64,000 nucleotides of DNA from Veillonellaceae bacterium (GCA_025992895.1 DAJPGA010000001.1:1196501-1260500), one strand, 5' to 3'; positions 19,529-28,099 are shown, counted from the stretch's first letter. Made by a program: numbers and translations. The notes: generated by a model from the sequence alone, not told the origin.

Positions 19529-20860
19529 ATGGAAAATAAAATTATGAACACAGAGAAAACCGTATCATTCATTACTCTTGGCTGCAAGGTCAACCAGTAT
19601 GACAGTGATGCCATGAGAACCCTCTTTGTTGACGGGGGATACAGCCAGGTAGAAGACGATAAGGATGCAGATGTATATGTTATCAACACCTGCTCCGTCA
19701 CAAGCATCGGCGACAGGAAATCAAGGCAGATGGTGCGCCGTATCAGACGACAGCACCCGGATGCCGTCATTGCCGTAGCCGGATGCTATGCGCAGCTTGC
19801 ACCGGAAGTCTTTGAAAAAATGGGAGACGTCGATGTCATCGTAGGCCTTCATAACCGTTCCCACATTGTGGAATATGTGGAAGAGGCCAGAGGCGCAGGC
19901 AAGCCTTTGAATGAAGTCGTCGACATCATGAAAGTCAACACGTTTGAAAACATGTTTGTCCGTCCTGAAGGGGAAGTCAAGACCAGAGCTTTTATCAAGG
20001 TACAGGAAGGCTGTGACAATTACTGCACATTCTGCATCATTCCCTATGCAAGAGGAAGGTTGAAATCCAGAAAACAGGAAGACGCAGTCAAGGAAATCAG
20101 GAACCTGGTCGATACAGGCTACAGGGAAGTCGTCCTGACGGGAATCCACCTTGGAAACTACGGCAAGGATCTCCATGACGGCACGTCTCTTTCCAGTCTT
20201 GTATCAGAAATGGTCAAGATCCCGGACCTTCTCCGCATCCGTCTCGGTTCTATTGAATCCGTTGAACTTTCAGAAGAATTGATCGATATCATCAGGAATG
20301 AGCCGAAGGTATGCCGTCATCTTCATCTTCCTATCCAGTCCGGGTCAGACAGCGTCCTTCGCGGCATGAACCGTCATTACCGCCTGCCTGAATACAAGAG
20401 GCTCATTGCAGAACTACGTGAAAAAATTCCGGGTCTTGCGCTCACGACCGATCTCATTGTCGGTTTCCCGGGCGAGACGGAGGAACTGTTCCAGGAGACA
20501 CTGGAAACGCTGAAGGAACTTAAATTCTCCGGAATCCATGTATTCCCGTATTCCAAGAGAACCGGAACACCGGCAGCCGGATACCCGAATCAGGTTCCGA
20601 ATGAAATAAAGAAGCAGAGAGTTCACAGGGTACAGGAACTCGAAAAGGAAATTTCGCGTGAATACAGAGCCCGTTTTATGGGCAAAACTGTTTGCGTCTT
20701 GGCCGAAGAGGTCAAGGATGGATATTTTGAAGGGCTGACAGAAGAATACATCCGCGTATCAATCAGAAGCCAGGGAGTCGAAAGAGGCGGAATGTACAAC
20801 GTACTCATTGATACGATGACGGATGACGGCCTTTCAGGGGTATTAGCGAAGGAGGAGTAA
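19529..20860 (+). CDS. mtaB: tRNA t6A37 methylthiotransferase MtaB
   Basis: A radical-SAM methylthiotransferase that turns t6A37 into ms2t6A37 in tRNAs decoding ANN codons. The 443-residue protein has the N-terminal UPF0004 domain with TLGCKVNQYDS, INTCSVT and AGCYAQL (three cluster cysteines), the radical-SAM CxxxCxxC in EGCDNYCTFCIIPYARG, and a C-terminal TRAM domain. The CKVNQYD start and CTFCIIPYARG point to MtaB rather than MiaB or RimO. No ribosome site is visible before the ATG at 19529, and a TATAAT ends only six bases upstream, so the message may be leaderless or start at the ATG at 19544. Confidence 0.92.
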   Translation: MENKIMNTEKTVSFITLGCKVNQYDSDAMRTLFVDGGYSQVEDDKDADVYVINTCSVTSIGDRKSRQMVRRIRRQHPDAVIAVAGCYAQLAPEVFEKMGDVDVIVGLHNRSHIVEYVEEARGAGKPLNEVVDIMKVNTFENMFVRPEGEVKTRAFIKVQEGCDNYCTFCIIPYARGRLKSRKQEDAVKEIRNLVDTGYREVVLTGIHLGNYGKDLHDGTSLSSLVSEMVKIPDLLRIRLGSIESVELSEELIDIIRNEPKVCRHLHLPIQSGSDSVLRGMNRHYRLPEYKRLIAELREKIPGLALTTDLIVGFPGETEELFQETLETLKELKFSGIHVFPYSKRTGTPAAGYPNQVPNEIKKQRVHRVQELEKEISREYRARFMGKTVCVLAEEVKDGYFEGLTEEYIRVSIRSQGVERGGMYNVLIDTMTDDGLSGVLAKEE

Positions 20861-20861
20861 A

Positions 20862-21218
20862 ATGGCTGACTGTATTTTCTGTAAAATTGCTGCCGGAGAA
20901 ATTCCGAGCACAAAAGTGTATGAGGATGACCACTGGTTCGCATTCAGGGATATTGAACCCTGCGCACCTGTTCATATTCTGGTGATCCCCAAGAAGCATG
21001 TGGATAATATTCTTGCATTTGATGAAGAATACAATAAAAACTTTGCTGACTTTTTCCTTGTCATCAAAAAGATTGCCGAAGCAGAAGGACTGAAGGAAAA
21101 CGGCTTCCGCCTTGTCATCAATACCGGTGAAAAGGCAGGCCAGTCCGTATTCCATTTCCACGCGCACATTATCGGTGGCAGAGAAATGGGATGGCCTCCA
21201 TTCCCGGCAAATGATTGA
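20862..21218 (+). CDS. HIT-family (HinT-like) nucleotide hydrolase
   Basis: A 118-residue histidine-triad protein, beginning with the zinc-type CIFCKIAAGEIP and carrying the triad FHFHAHIIGG near residue 100, as in HinT/Hit purine nucleoside phosphoramidases. The exact substrate cannot be told from sequence. It starts one base after the mtaB stop, with a strong GGAGGAG site inside the mtaB end, so the two are co-translated. Confidence 0.93.
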   Translation: MADCIFCKIAAGEIPSTKVYEDDHWFAFRDIEPCAPVHILVIPKKHVDNILAFDEEYNKNFADFFLVIKKIAEAEGLKENGFRLVINTGEKAGQSVFHFHAHIIGGREMGWPPFPAND

Positions 21219-21266
21219 TTTCCTGCAGTAAATGAAACGCGCGATTGATAAATTAGAAAATAGGAA

Positions 21267-21295
21267 TTGACATATAGTGGGTTCTAATTTATAAT
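21267..21295 (+). promoter_or_regulatory. Consensus sigma-A promoter for rpsU-yqeY
   Basis: An exact TTGACA (21267-21272), a 17-base spacer and an exact TATAAT (21290-21295). The rpsU start lies 53 bases downstream. Confidence 0.9.
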
Positions 21296-21347
21296 TTATA
21301 AGTGTGCAATAGCACCCCATCAGTCTTATTGGGAGGGAGGGATATAG

Positions 21348-21524
21348 ATGTCTGAAATCAAAGTTCAAAAGGGCGAATCTCTTGATAGTGCTCTTCGCAG
21401 ATTTAAACGTTCCTGCCAAAAAGCCGGGGTTCTTTCTGAAGTAAGAAAACGTGAACATTATGAAAAGCCCAGCGTTAGACGTAAACTGAAATCTGAAGCA
21501 GCAAGAAAACGTAAGTTTAAATAA
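21348..21524 (+). CDS. rpsU: 30S ribosomal protein S21
   Basis: A 58-residue very basic protein: it begins [20 protein letters not shown], continues with the S21 core [20 protein letters not shown] and ends in a Lys/Arg-rich tail. S21 binds the 30S platform near the anti-Shine-Dalgarno end of 16S rRNA. The start follows GGGAGGGAGG and a perfect consensus promoter, fitting a highly expressed gene. It is followed after 21 bases by yqeY, the usual rpsU-yqeY pair of Firmicutes. Confidence 0.97.
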   Translation: MSEIKVQKGESLDSALRRFKRSCQKAGVLSEVRKREHYEKPSVRRKLKSEAARKRKFK

Positions 21525-21545
21525 CAGGTTGCAAGGTGATACGTT

Positions 21546-21995
21546 TTGTCAATTAAGGAACAGCTGATGGCCGACATGAAAACGGCCATGAAAGCAAAAG
21601 AAGAAGGAAAGCTTGCTCTGAATACGATCCGTATGGCTCGTGCCCATATCAGACAGGCTGAGATCGATGACGGACACGCTGACTTCAATGATGATCAGGT
21701 TCTTGCTGTTCTCCGGAAAGAAGTCAAACAGAGAAAGGAAACTCTCGCTGAAATTGACGGATCCGGAAGAGAAGACCTGGTTGAGCAGACCAAAGCTGAG
21801 ATTGCTGTACTGGAGAAATATCTGCCGGCGGAAATGCCTGAAGCAGAAATTGAATCCGTAGTAAAGGCAGTCGTAGATGCGATGGATCCAGAGCAGAGAA
21901 GCATGGGCCTTGTGATGAAGGCCGTCATGGCAAAGCTTAAAGGCAAGGCGGACGGTAAGGTAATTAACCAGATCGTGCGCAAGATTCTTGCTTGA
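21546..21995 (+). CDS. yqeY: GatB/YqeY domain protein
   Basis: A 149-residue, mostly helical stand-alone version of the GatB C-terminal domain. Motifs include LNTIRMARAHIRQAEI, the VLRKEVKQRKE helix, EKYLPAEMPE and a C-terminal GKVINQIVRKILA. The domain can bind tRNA in GatB; the role of the free protein is not established. The start is a TTG at 21546 after AGGTGAT. It is in operon with rpsU. Confidence 0.92.
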   Translation: MSIKEQLMADMKTAMKAKEEGKLALNTIRMARAHIRQAEIDDGHADFNDDQVLAVLRKEVKQRKETLAEIDGSGREDLVEQTKAEIAVLEKYLPAEMPEAEIESVVKAVVDAMDPEQRSMGLVMKAVMAKLKGKADGKVINQIVRKILA

Positions 21996-22001
21996 CTGTG
22001 C

Positions 22002-22031
22002 TTGACAGAAGCAGGATGCGTGGTGTATCCT
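22002..22031 (+). promoter_or_regulatory. Promoter candidate upstream of the glutamine-synthetase-like genes
   Basis: An exact TTGACA and a TATCCT -10 are spaced by 18 bases, just after the yqeY stop. A transcript from here would meet the hairpin at 22062 after about 25 bases, so it could be an attenuated leader. Confidence 0.45.
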
Positions 22032-22061
22032 TAGAACATAAGTTAATATGCTGCGTCAAAG

Positions 22062-22100
22062 GAGACTCATTCCGAAAGGGATGAGTCTCTTTATTTTATT
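22062..22100 (+). terminator. Terminator between yqeY and the first glutamine-synthetase gene
   Basis: A 12-base-pair stem (GAGACTCATTCC with GGGATGAGTCTC) with a GAAA loop is followed by a T-rich run. It ends the rpsU-yqeY transcript and may also act on the promoter at 22002. Confidence 0.85.
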
Positions 22101-22159
22101 TTTATCAAGGCGCAGTCTGGGAAAACAAAAATGGTGGATAGTCTTTCAGGAGGGCTAAG

Positions 22160-24055
22160 ATGAACAAAGAATTGCTGTACTGCATCCCCGCTGGTCAATA
22201 TGGAAAAGAAGGGGTTCTGTCTCTGTTAACACAGCATCCGGAAATCAGATTCGTATCTCTGGTAGGAATCGATCTGGCAGGCAACGATACCGATGAGAAA
22301 ATTCCGATTGAAATTTTTATGAAAGATTATGAGGACTTCTTCGCAGGAAAAGCTGTGCAGACCGATGGATCTTCCGTTGTATTCATGAACATTGCAACAC
22401 TCAATGATGCCAGAGTCGACATGGTAGCTGACAGCACCGTCAACTGGTACGTAGATTACAATGATGAAAATATTTCCGATGAAAACGGCCGCCCGGTCGG
22501 AACGCTGCGTATTCCATGCTTCCTGATCCATAACGGCAAGTTCATTGATTCCAGATCCGTATTGAAGAAATCCTGTGAATATGTATCTGAAAAGCTCAAG
22601 AAGCTTCTTTCCGATGCACAGGTTAAGGGAATGGAAAACTTCCCGTTCTCTGAAATTCAGGATATCGTATTTACAACCGGCACTGAACTTGAATTCTGGG
22701 TAAAGACGCCGAGCGAAAAAGAAACCGTTCAGCACCTTTCCATTTCTCAGAGACTGCAGGAACAGTATTGGCAGCGTATGCGCGGCAATGTCCGTACCGC
22801 TATGGAACAGGCCATTGAAGAACTGGATGCCCGCGGAATGCGTGTTGAAATGGGTCATAAGGAAGTCGGAGGCATCAAGCCGAAAATCGATGATGACGGT
22901 CACATTTTCGACGTATGCGAACAGCTTGAACTTGACTGGCTCTTCTCGACAAACCCGCTGCAGGCTGCAGATAACGAACTGGAAGCCCGCATCGTCATCC
23001 GTGAAGTATTCCGCAGAAACGGCCTTGACGTTTCCTTCCGTGCAAAGCCGATCATCGGTGTAGCAGGAAGCGGCGAACATACCCATGTAGGTATCGCAGC
23101 TCTTCTTAAGAACGGAAAGACCATCAACCTTCTTGCTCCGGAAGATATGAGCGCTGACTTCCTTTCTACCGTCGGCTATGGCTTCATCATGGGCATTCTC
23201 AACAACTATGAAGCAACCAATCCGTTTGTTTCTTCAACAACAGATGCGTTCAACAGACTGAAACCAGGCTTTGAAGCGCCGGTCTGCATCGTTACGTCCC
23301 TCGGACATTCTCCGGAAGTTCCGTCCAGAAACAGATCCATCCTGATGGGCCTGATTCGTGATACCGAAAACCCGAAGGCAACACGCTTCGAACTTCGTGC
23401 CCCGAACCCGTTCACCAATACATACATGGCTGTTTCCTGCCTTTACATGACAGCTCTCGACGGCATTGAATATGCAGTGAACTCCGGAAAAGGCCCGGAT
23501 GAACTCCTGGCTGAACTTTCCAAGACAGCAGGAGAGGATGCTGATTACCTTTCCAAGGACAGAGAATATCGCTGTGAAAAGAACGTATTCGAAGATTACG
23601 ATCAGGAACAGAGAGATGCTGTATTTGGCAAACCGCCGGCTACCGTCTGGGAAAATGTCCGCATCATGAGAGCAAATCCTGATAAAGTAGCATCCATTAC
23701 AAGAGATGATGTCATTTCCAAGGATATTGTTGAATCCTTCATCGCTTCCATCCTTTACCGCTGGAAGAATGAACTGATCGATCGTATCATTCCTGGAACG
23801 GAAGCTGCCGTCAAAGGTTACAAGAAACTTGATAACGATGACAAACTTGACGAGAAGAGATGGAAAGCCATCAAAGCTGCCCGCATCGAACTTGCCAAGG
23901 ATACTGAAGAAGAAAAGTGCATCTGCACCCGCCTGAAGGAAGCCCTTGAAGATGGAGATTATGATACTGCATCTGATCTCCAGATCGAAATGGCTAAAAA
24001 GTCACAGGCACTTGAAAAAGAATACCGTATTTACGCGTTGAATATTCTGGACTAA
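22160..24055 (+). CDS. Glutamine-synthetase-family protein, copy 1
   Basis: A 631-residue member of the glutamine synthetase superfamily. An N-terminal beta-grasp-like part (35-80, ending TDGSSVVF) precedes the catalytic barrel. The metal-site TELEF (175-179), nucleotide-site GSGEH (303-307), RLKPGFEAP (366-374), the NRS loop (391-393) and FELRAPNP (410-417) all have counterparts in classical GS. It is much longer than type I GS (about 450-470), with roughly 210 residues after FELRAPNP, mostly charged helices. In the second metal region it reads EMGHKEVGGIKPK, which departs from the usual HHEVA..QHE pattern. Substrate could be glutamate or another amino acid. The start follows AGGAGG. A close paralogue follows. 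Confidence 0.85.
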   Translation: MNKELLYCIPAGQYGKEGVLSLLTQHPEIRFVSLVGIDLAGNDTDEKIPIEIFMKDYEDFFAGKAVQTDGSSVVFMNIATLNDARVDMVADSTVNWYVDYNDENISDENGRPVGTLRIPCFLIHNGKFIDSRSVLKKSCEYVSEKLKKLLSDAQVKGMENFPFSEIQDIVFTTGTELEFWVKTPSEKETVQHLSISQRLQEQYWQRMRGNVRTAMEQAIEELDARGMRVEMGHKEVGGIKPKIDDDGHIFDVCEQLELDWLFSTNPLQAADNELEARIVIREVFRRNGLDVSFRAKPIIGVAGSGEHTHVGIAALLKNGKTINLLAPEDMSADFLSTVGYGFIMGILNNYEATNPFVSSTTDAFNRLKPGFEAPVCIVTSLGHSPEVPSRNRSILMGLIRDTENPKATRFELRAPNPFTNTYMAVSCLYMTALDGIEYAVNSGKGPDELLAELSKTAGEDADYLSKDREYRCEKNVFEDYDQEQRDAVFGKPPATVWENVRIMRANPDKVASITRDDVISKDIVESFIASILYRWKNELIDRIIPGTEAAVKGYKKLDNDDKLDEKRWKAIKAARIELAKDTEEEKCICTRLKEALEDGDYDTASDLQIEMAKKSQALEKEYRIYALNILD

Positions 24056-24087
24056 GGAATTCACCCCAGTAAATATACAATCAGGCC

Positions 24088-24133
24088 AAGGATGACCCAT
24101 TCCATTACTAAGGATGGGTCATCCTTCTTTTTA
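24088..24133 (+). terminator. Terminator between the two glutamine-synthetase genes
   Basis: AAGGATGACCCAT.CC pairs with GGATGGGTCATCCTT with one bulged T, followed by a T-rich stretch. The two paralogues are therefore probably separate transcripts. Confidence 0.85.
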
Positions 24134-24245
24134 TATAAAGAACAGATAAAGAAGGGGATACTGTATCAGAAGTGAAATCCGGAATTTCAATCAAAGTTGA
24201 AATGTATCAAGTGGAATAAATTTTATTGATCTGGAGGAAAAAATT

Positions 24246-26141
24246 ATGAACAAGGAATTACTGTATTACATCCCGTCTGGCGAATTTGGCAAGGAAGGCG
24301 TGCTTTCTCTTTTAAGGACACATCCTGAAATCCGCTTTGTTTCCCTTGTCGGTATCGATCTTGCCGGCAATGACACCGATGAAAAGATTCCGATTGAGAT
24401 TTTCATGAAAGACTACGATGATTTCTTTGAAGGCAAGGCCGTGCAGACCGATGGCTCTTCTGTTGTCCTGATGGACATTGCGACACTGAATGATGCAAGG
24501 GTGGATATGGTCGCTGATGCAGGCGTAAACTGGTATGTCGATTACAATGAAGAAAATCTGTATACGAACGGACGCCCGGTTGGAACGCTCCGCATTCCGT
24601 GCTTCCTTCTGCATAATGGCAAATTCATTGATTCCCGTTCCATTTTGAGGGACTCCTGCAAGTATGTCGCTTCTGAGCTGAAGAAGCTTCTTGCTTCCGG
24701 TAAAAACGTCAGGGGCATGGAAGATATTCCTTTTGCCGATATTGATGATATCGGTTTCACCATTGGCACTGAACTTGAATTCTGGGTCAAGACACCAAGC
24801 GAAAATGAAACGATCCAGCACCTTTCCATTTCCCAGAGACTCCAGGAACAGTACTGGCAGCGCATGAGAGGCAATGTACGCACTGCCATGGAAGAAACCA
24901 TTGAAGAACTCGATGCACGCGGCATGCATGTGGAAATGGGCCATAAGGAAGTCGGCGGCATAAAGCCGAAAGTCGATGATTCCGGCAAGACGACCGATGT
25001 CTGTGAACAGCTTGAACTCGACTGGCTATTCTCTTCCAGCCCGCTGCAGGCTGCGGATAATGAACTGGAAGCAAGAATTGTTGTCCGTGAAGTGTTCCGC
25101 AAGCACGGCCTTGACGTTTCCTTCAAAGCAAAGCCGATCATCGGGGTTGCCGGAAGCGGTGAACATACCCATGTCGGAATCTGCGCCAAATTGAAGAACG
25201 GGAAGACAATCAATCTTCTGGCACCGTCCGATATGAAGGCAGATTTCCTTTCTACCATCGGCTATGGATTCATCATGGGAATCCTTAAGAACTATGAAGC
25301 AACGAATCCGTTCGTTTCTTCTACAACGGATGCCTTCAACCGCCTGAAACCAGGTTTTGAAGCACCGGTCTGCATTGTTACATCCCTTGGACATGCGCCG
25401 GAGGTTCCTTCCAGAAACAGAACCATCCTGATCGGCCTTGTCAGGGATATCGATAATCCGAAGGCTACACGTTTTGAACTCCGTGCACCGAATCCGTTTA
25501 CGAACACATACCTGGCAGCATCCTGCCTCTTCCTGACCTCTCTTGACGGTATTCTCTACGCAGTGCATTCCGGAAAGACGCCGGCTGAGCTCTTGGCCGA
25601 ACTGTCCAAGAAGCCTGGCGATGATGCAGATTACCTTGAAAAGGGAAGAGCATACCGCTGCGAAGAAAACGTATTTGAGGACTTCACGCAGAAAGAAAGG
25701 GATGCAGCATTTGGCAAACCGCCGGCTACTGTCTGGGAAAATGTAAAGACCATGAGAGCCAATGCCGGCAAGGCCGCTGTCATCACTGCAGGCGGCAGCC
25801 TCAACAAGACAATTGTCGATTCCTTCCTGGCATCCATCGTATACCGCTGGAAGAATGAACTGATCGACAGGATCATCCCGACCACTGAAATGCTCGTCAA
25901 GGGTTTCAAAAAACTGCAGAGCGAGGATGACCTGGATGAAGAACGCTGGGATGATATCAGCGAAAAACGTTTTGCCTTGATCAAGGACACCAAGAGCGGA
26001 AAGTGCCTCTGCACGCTTCTCAAGGAAGCACTTGAAGCAGGGGATTATGATACAGCTTCCGACCTCCAGATTGAAATTTCCAGGAAGGGTGAAGCTCTCG
26101 AAAAAGAGTACTATGAATACGCTCTGAATATTGTTGGATGA
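24246..26141 (+). CDS. Glutamine-synthetase-family protein, copy 2
   Basis: Again 631 residues and collinear with copy 1; by eye about four residues in five are identical, with the first 60 residues differing at only seven places. The same active-site motifs are kept (TELEFWVKTP, GSGEHTHVG, RLKPGFEAP, FELRAPNPFTNTY). Differences gather in the C-terminal helices, where copy 1 reads VASITRDDVISKD and copy 2 AAVITAGGSLNKT. Many synonymous changes show that the duplication is not recent. It has its own ribosome site (CTGGAGG) and a 190-base upstream region beginning with a terminator, so it may be regulated apart from copy 1. Confidence 0.85.
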   Translation: MNKELLYYIPSGEFGKEGVLSLLRTHPEIRFVSLVGIDLAGNDTDEKIPIEIFMKDYDDFFEGKAVQTDGSSVVLMDIATLNDARVDMVADAGVNWYVDYNEENLYTNGRPVGTLRIPCFLLHNGKFIDSRSILRDSCKYVASELKKLLASGKNVRGMEDIPFADIDDIGFTIGTELEFWVKTPSENETIQHLSISQRLQEQYWQRMRGNVRTAMEETIEELDARGMHVEMGHKEVGGIKPKVDDSGKTTDVCEQLELDWLFSSSPLQAADNELEARIVVREVFRKHGLDVSFKAKPIIGVAGSGEHTHVGICAKLKNGKTINLLAPSDMKADFLSTIGYGFIMGILKNYEATNPFVSSTTDAFNRLKPGFEAPVCIVTSLGHAPEVPSRNRTILIGLVRDIDNPKATRFELRAPNPFTNTYLAASCLFLTSLDGILYAVHSGKTPAELLAELSKKPGDDADYLEKGRAYRCEENVFEDFTQKERDAAFGKPPATVWENVKTMRANAGKAAVITAGGSLNKTIVDSFLASIVYRWKNELIDRIIPTTEMLVKGFKKLQSEDDLDEERWDDISEKRFALIKDTKSGKCLCTLLKEALEAGDYDTASDLQIEISRKGEALEKEYYEYALNIVG

Positions 26142-26160
26142 TCTCTGCATTATCCAAAAT

Positions 26161-26196
26161 AAAAAACCCGTGCTAATGCACGGGTTTTTTATTTTT
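26161..26196. terminator. Bidirectional terminator after glutamine-synthetase copy 2
   Basis: A CCCGTGC/GCACGGG stem with a TAAT loop is flanked by six A on the left and a long T-run on the right. It can stop the plus-strand gene and minus-strand tRNA readthrough. Confidence 0.9.
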
Positions 26197-26212
26197 GGAA
26201 TGGGGGGGAAGC

Positions 26213-26243
26213 AAAAAGCCAAAACCATCAAGGTTTCGGCTTT
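26213..26243 (-). terminator. Terminator of tRNA-Thr (minus strand)
   Basis: Read on the minus strand, AAAGCCGAAACC pairs with GGTTTTGGCTTT around a five-base loop and runs into T, seven bases after the tRNA 3' end. Confidence 0.75.
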
Positions 26244-26249
26244 GTTTCA

Positions 26250-26325
26250 TGGAGCCGGCAACAAGATTTGAACTTGCGACCTACGCATTACGAATGCGCC
26301 GCTCTACCAGCTGAGCTATACCGGC
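26250..26325 (-). tRNA. tRNA-Thr (anticodon CGT)
   Basis: On the minus strand the 76-base sequence folds as a full cloverleaf: acceptor GCCGGTA with TGCCGGC, D-arm GCTC..GAGC, anticodon stem-loop with loop TTCGTAA, a T-arm with GTTCAAATC, discriminator T and an encoded CCA. It reads ACG codons. It has its own promoter and terminator, separate from the Pro-Gly pair upstream. Confidence 0.95.
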
Positions 26326-26346
26326 ATCAATAATTGAACAAATATA

Positions 26347-26375
26347 ATTTTACAGATAAAGCGCATATTTGTCAA
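26347..26375 (-). promoter_or_regulatory. Promoter for tRNA-Thr (minus strand)
   Basis: On the minus strand an exact TTGACA, a 17-base spacer and TAAAAT, ending 22 bases before the tRNA. Confidence 0.85.
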
Positions 26376-26414
26376 TATGTAAAAGGTTTCAATTGAAACA
26401 GTAAAGAAGGAAAT

Positions 26415-26444
26415 AAAAAAGCCGCTGAAACTCAGCGGTTTTTG
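26415..26444 (-). terminator. Terminator after tRNA-Gly (minus strand)
   Basis: CCGCTGA/TCAGCGG with a three-base loop, flanked by A- and T-runs on both sides. It separates the Pro-Gly transcript from tRNA-Thr. Confidence 0.85.
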
Positions 26445-26447
26445 TCG

Positions 26448-26521
26448 TGGAGCGGGTGAAGGGAATCGAACCCTCGTAACCAGCTTGGAAGGCTGGCGCT
26501 CTACCATTGAGCTACACCCGC
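26448..26521 (-). tRNA. tRNA-Gly (anticodon TCC)
   Basis: A 74-base minus-strand cloverleaf: acceptor GCGGGTG/CACCCGC, anticodon stem CCAGC/GCTGG with loop CTTCCAA, T-arm GGGTTCGATTCCC, discriminator T and an encoded CCA. It lies one base after tRNA-Pro, so the two are cut from one transcript. Confidence 0.96.
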
Positions 26522-26522
26522 A

Positions 26523-26599
26523 TGGTCGGAGCAGCAGGATTTGAACCTGCGACCCCTTGGTCCCGAACCAAGTGCGCTACCAAACTGCGCTATGCCCCG
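26523..26599 (-). tRNA. tRNA-Pro (anticodon CGG)
   Basis: A 77-base minus-strand cloverleaf: acceptor CGGGGCA with TGCTCCG (one G-T pair), anticodon stem CTTGG/CCAAG with loop TTCGGGA, T-arm with GGTTCAAATCC, discriminator A and an encoded CCA. It reads CCG codons. Confidence 0.95.
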
Positions 26600-26611
26600 T
26601 CAACGTTGATT

Positions 26612-26640
26612 ATTGTAACAGATGAAGTTATGTATGTCAA
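26612..26640 (-). promoter_or_regulatory. Promoter for tRNA-Pro/tRNA-Gly (minus strand)
   Basis: On the minus strand TTGACA, 17 bases, TACAAT, ending 13 bases before tRNA-Pro. Confidence 0.85.
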
Positions 26641-26730
26641 TGGATTTTTTAGAAAATAAAATAGTTTTTTACAAAGTCTTTTCCTTAGGCCCGGACGGCT
26701 GTGATAATATAGGGAAAGGAGGATATCCAT

Positions 26731-28053
26731 ATGGAAGAGTATACAGAAAAACAAGTGCTGGAGCAAGTGGAGAAGGATCTTTCAGGCGGGGTCTTTTCTA
26801 CTGAAAGCATATATATGAGGAAAGACCTTCTTGCGAAGGATACGGGACGCTCACTGGAGGACATAACAGCATCCTGTCTTCTTGCCCATAGCGAAATCCT
26901 GAAAAACAGCAGTTTTCTTACCTTACCGGAGACCTGCACGGCTGAAAGCCAAAGCGCTTCAGGCGGAACAAACAGGAATGTAGACCAGATCATCAGGCAG
27001 GGATACTTCTATCATAAGCATGTCATTGGGAGGAAAATTACGATTTCCTTCCCGGAAGAGAGGAAGGAGACCTTTGCTTTTGCCGCAGAGGATGATGATG
27101 GGAAGATGGCATCGCTTTTTTACATGATGCCCGCATCCGGCAAAGAGGGAATGCTTGCCGAAATTCTTAAGGTGCATGCGATGCTTTCGGTGGTAAGGAA
27201 AAGAGGCGCGCATGAGCTTATTCCGGAAATTCCATCTGATGCAGGCATCTCGGCGGTCATTCTGCTTCACGCAGGAGCTGGAGATACTTCCAGGGAGTGC
27301 CGCATGCTGGCCATAAAACTTGGCATATCCATTCTCCGCCTGTATCATGGCATTTATGCAGTTCCTATAAGCTCATCCCTTGCAATCGAAGGACAGTATA
27401 CAAGGGACGGCCTCCTCTCAATGATCGAAAGGGACAGCAATGAGCCATGGTCACTCTTCCAAAGGGAATATATCAATCATGGGGGCGTTACAACGGATAC
27501 GGGAGAGCCCTGCGTGAAGGTTCTATCTGAATGGCTCCTTGAAAGAAGGGAAATCTGGCTTAATGTGCCGCAGGGGCGGTATCGTCTTCTTGAAGGCAGC
27601 AGGATGGAGTATGAATCAAAAAGCAATGTTCTGCAGATGATCAGGCGGCAAAAGATCCTTCCTCCTTTTGGTGAAGTGCTTCCTTCAGGCATCGTATTTC
27701 TGGGAACAAGGGCGCAGCAGGTGGGCCGCCCGTCTCTTCTTCTTGAAACGAAGCTGAATTCACCCAAGGGAAGCTGCCATCTGATCCGTGCACTGGAGAC
27801 GGCAGATCCCTCTGATATGCTTCTCAGGTGCGTATTAAGGGCTTTTACGCATATTTTATCTGTGGATACAGGAAAACTTGCCAGAGACCTCCATCTCGAA
27901 GGCAGTGCAGTATTTGAAGCAAAAATCCTGGTACCAAAGGGAAGCTCTCAGGAAGACCTCTTCCTCCGTGATCTCCCTTATGTGGAGCAGCTGATGAATG
28001 ATATGGGCGTCGGCCTTGCGTTTCTCGAGGAAGGGTATCAGGCCGTGCTTTAA
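26731..28053 (+). CDS. Unknown protein, 440 residues
   Basis: I do not recognise a family. The protein appears cytosolic, with no signal peptide or membrane helix. The first 75 residues are polar and helical; the middle has strand-rich stretches such as GRKITISFPEE and AVILLHAGAGD; the C-terminal half has IVFLGTRAQQVGRPSLLLET and a closing LPYVEQLMNDMGVGLAFLEEG. No catalytic signature stands out. The start follows AAAGGAGG at a good distance, about 25 bases after a TGTGATAAT stretch that could be an extended -10. It lies between the tRNA cluster and another unknown gene that has its own promoter. Confidence 0.75.
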   Translation: MEEYTEKQVLEQVEKDLSGGVFSTESIYMRKDLLAKDTGRSLEDITASCLLAHSEILKNSSFLTLPETCTAESQSASGGTNRNVDQIIRQGYFYHKHVIGRKITISFPEERKETFAFAAEDDDGKMASLFYMMPASGKEGMLAEILKVHAMLSVVRKRGAHELIPEIPSDAGISAVILLHAGAGDTSRECRMLAIKLGISILRLYHGIYAVPISSSLAIEGQYTRDGLLSMIERDSNEPWSLFQREYINHGGVTTDTGEPCVKVLSEWLLERREIWLNVPQGRYRLLEGSRMEYESKSNVLQMIRRQKILPPFGEVLPSGIVFLGTRAQQVGRPSLLLETKLNSPKGSCHLIRALETADPSDMLLRCVLRAFTHILSVDTGKLARDLHLEGSAVFEAKILVPKGSSQEDLFLRDLPYVEQLMNDMGVGLAFLEEGYQAVL

Positions 28054-28070
28054 TAAATTGGATGAAACTT

Positions 28071-28099
28071 TTGCCATAGCGTAAAAAATCATCTATAAT
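28071..28099 (+). promoter_or_regulatory. Promoter for the 229-residue unknown protein
   Basis: TTGCCA, 17 bases, exact TATAAT; the gene start is 70 bases downstream. Confidence 0.75.

Noticed and set aside
25026..26231. A 401-codon open frame on the minus strand opposite glutamine-synthetase copy 2
   Set aside because: Antisense to a clear gene, running through its terminator hairpin; no domain or ribosome site.
26316..26507. A 63-codon minus-strand frame across the tRNA genes
   Set aside because: It overlaps tRNA-Gly, a terminator and the tRNA-Thr promoter.
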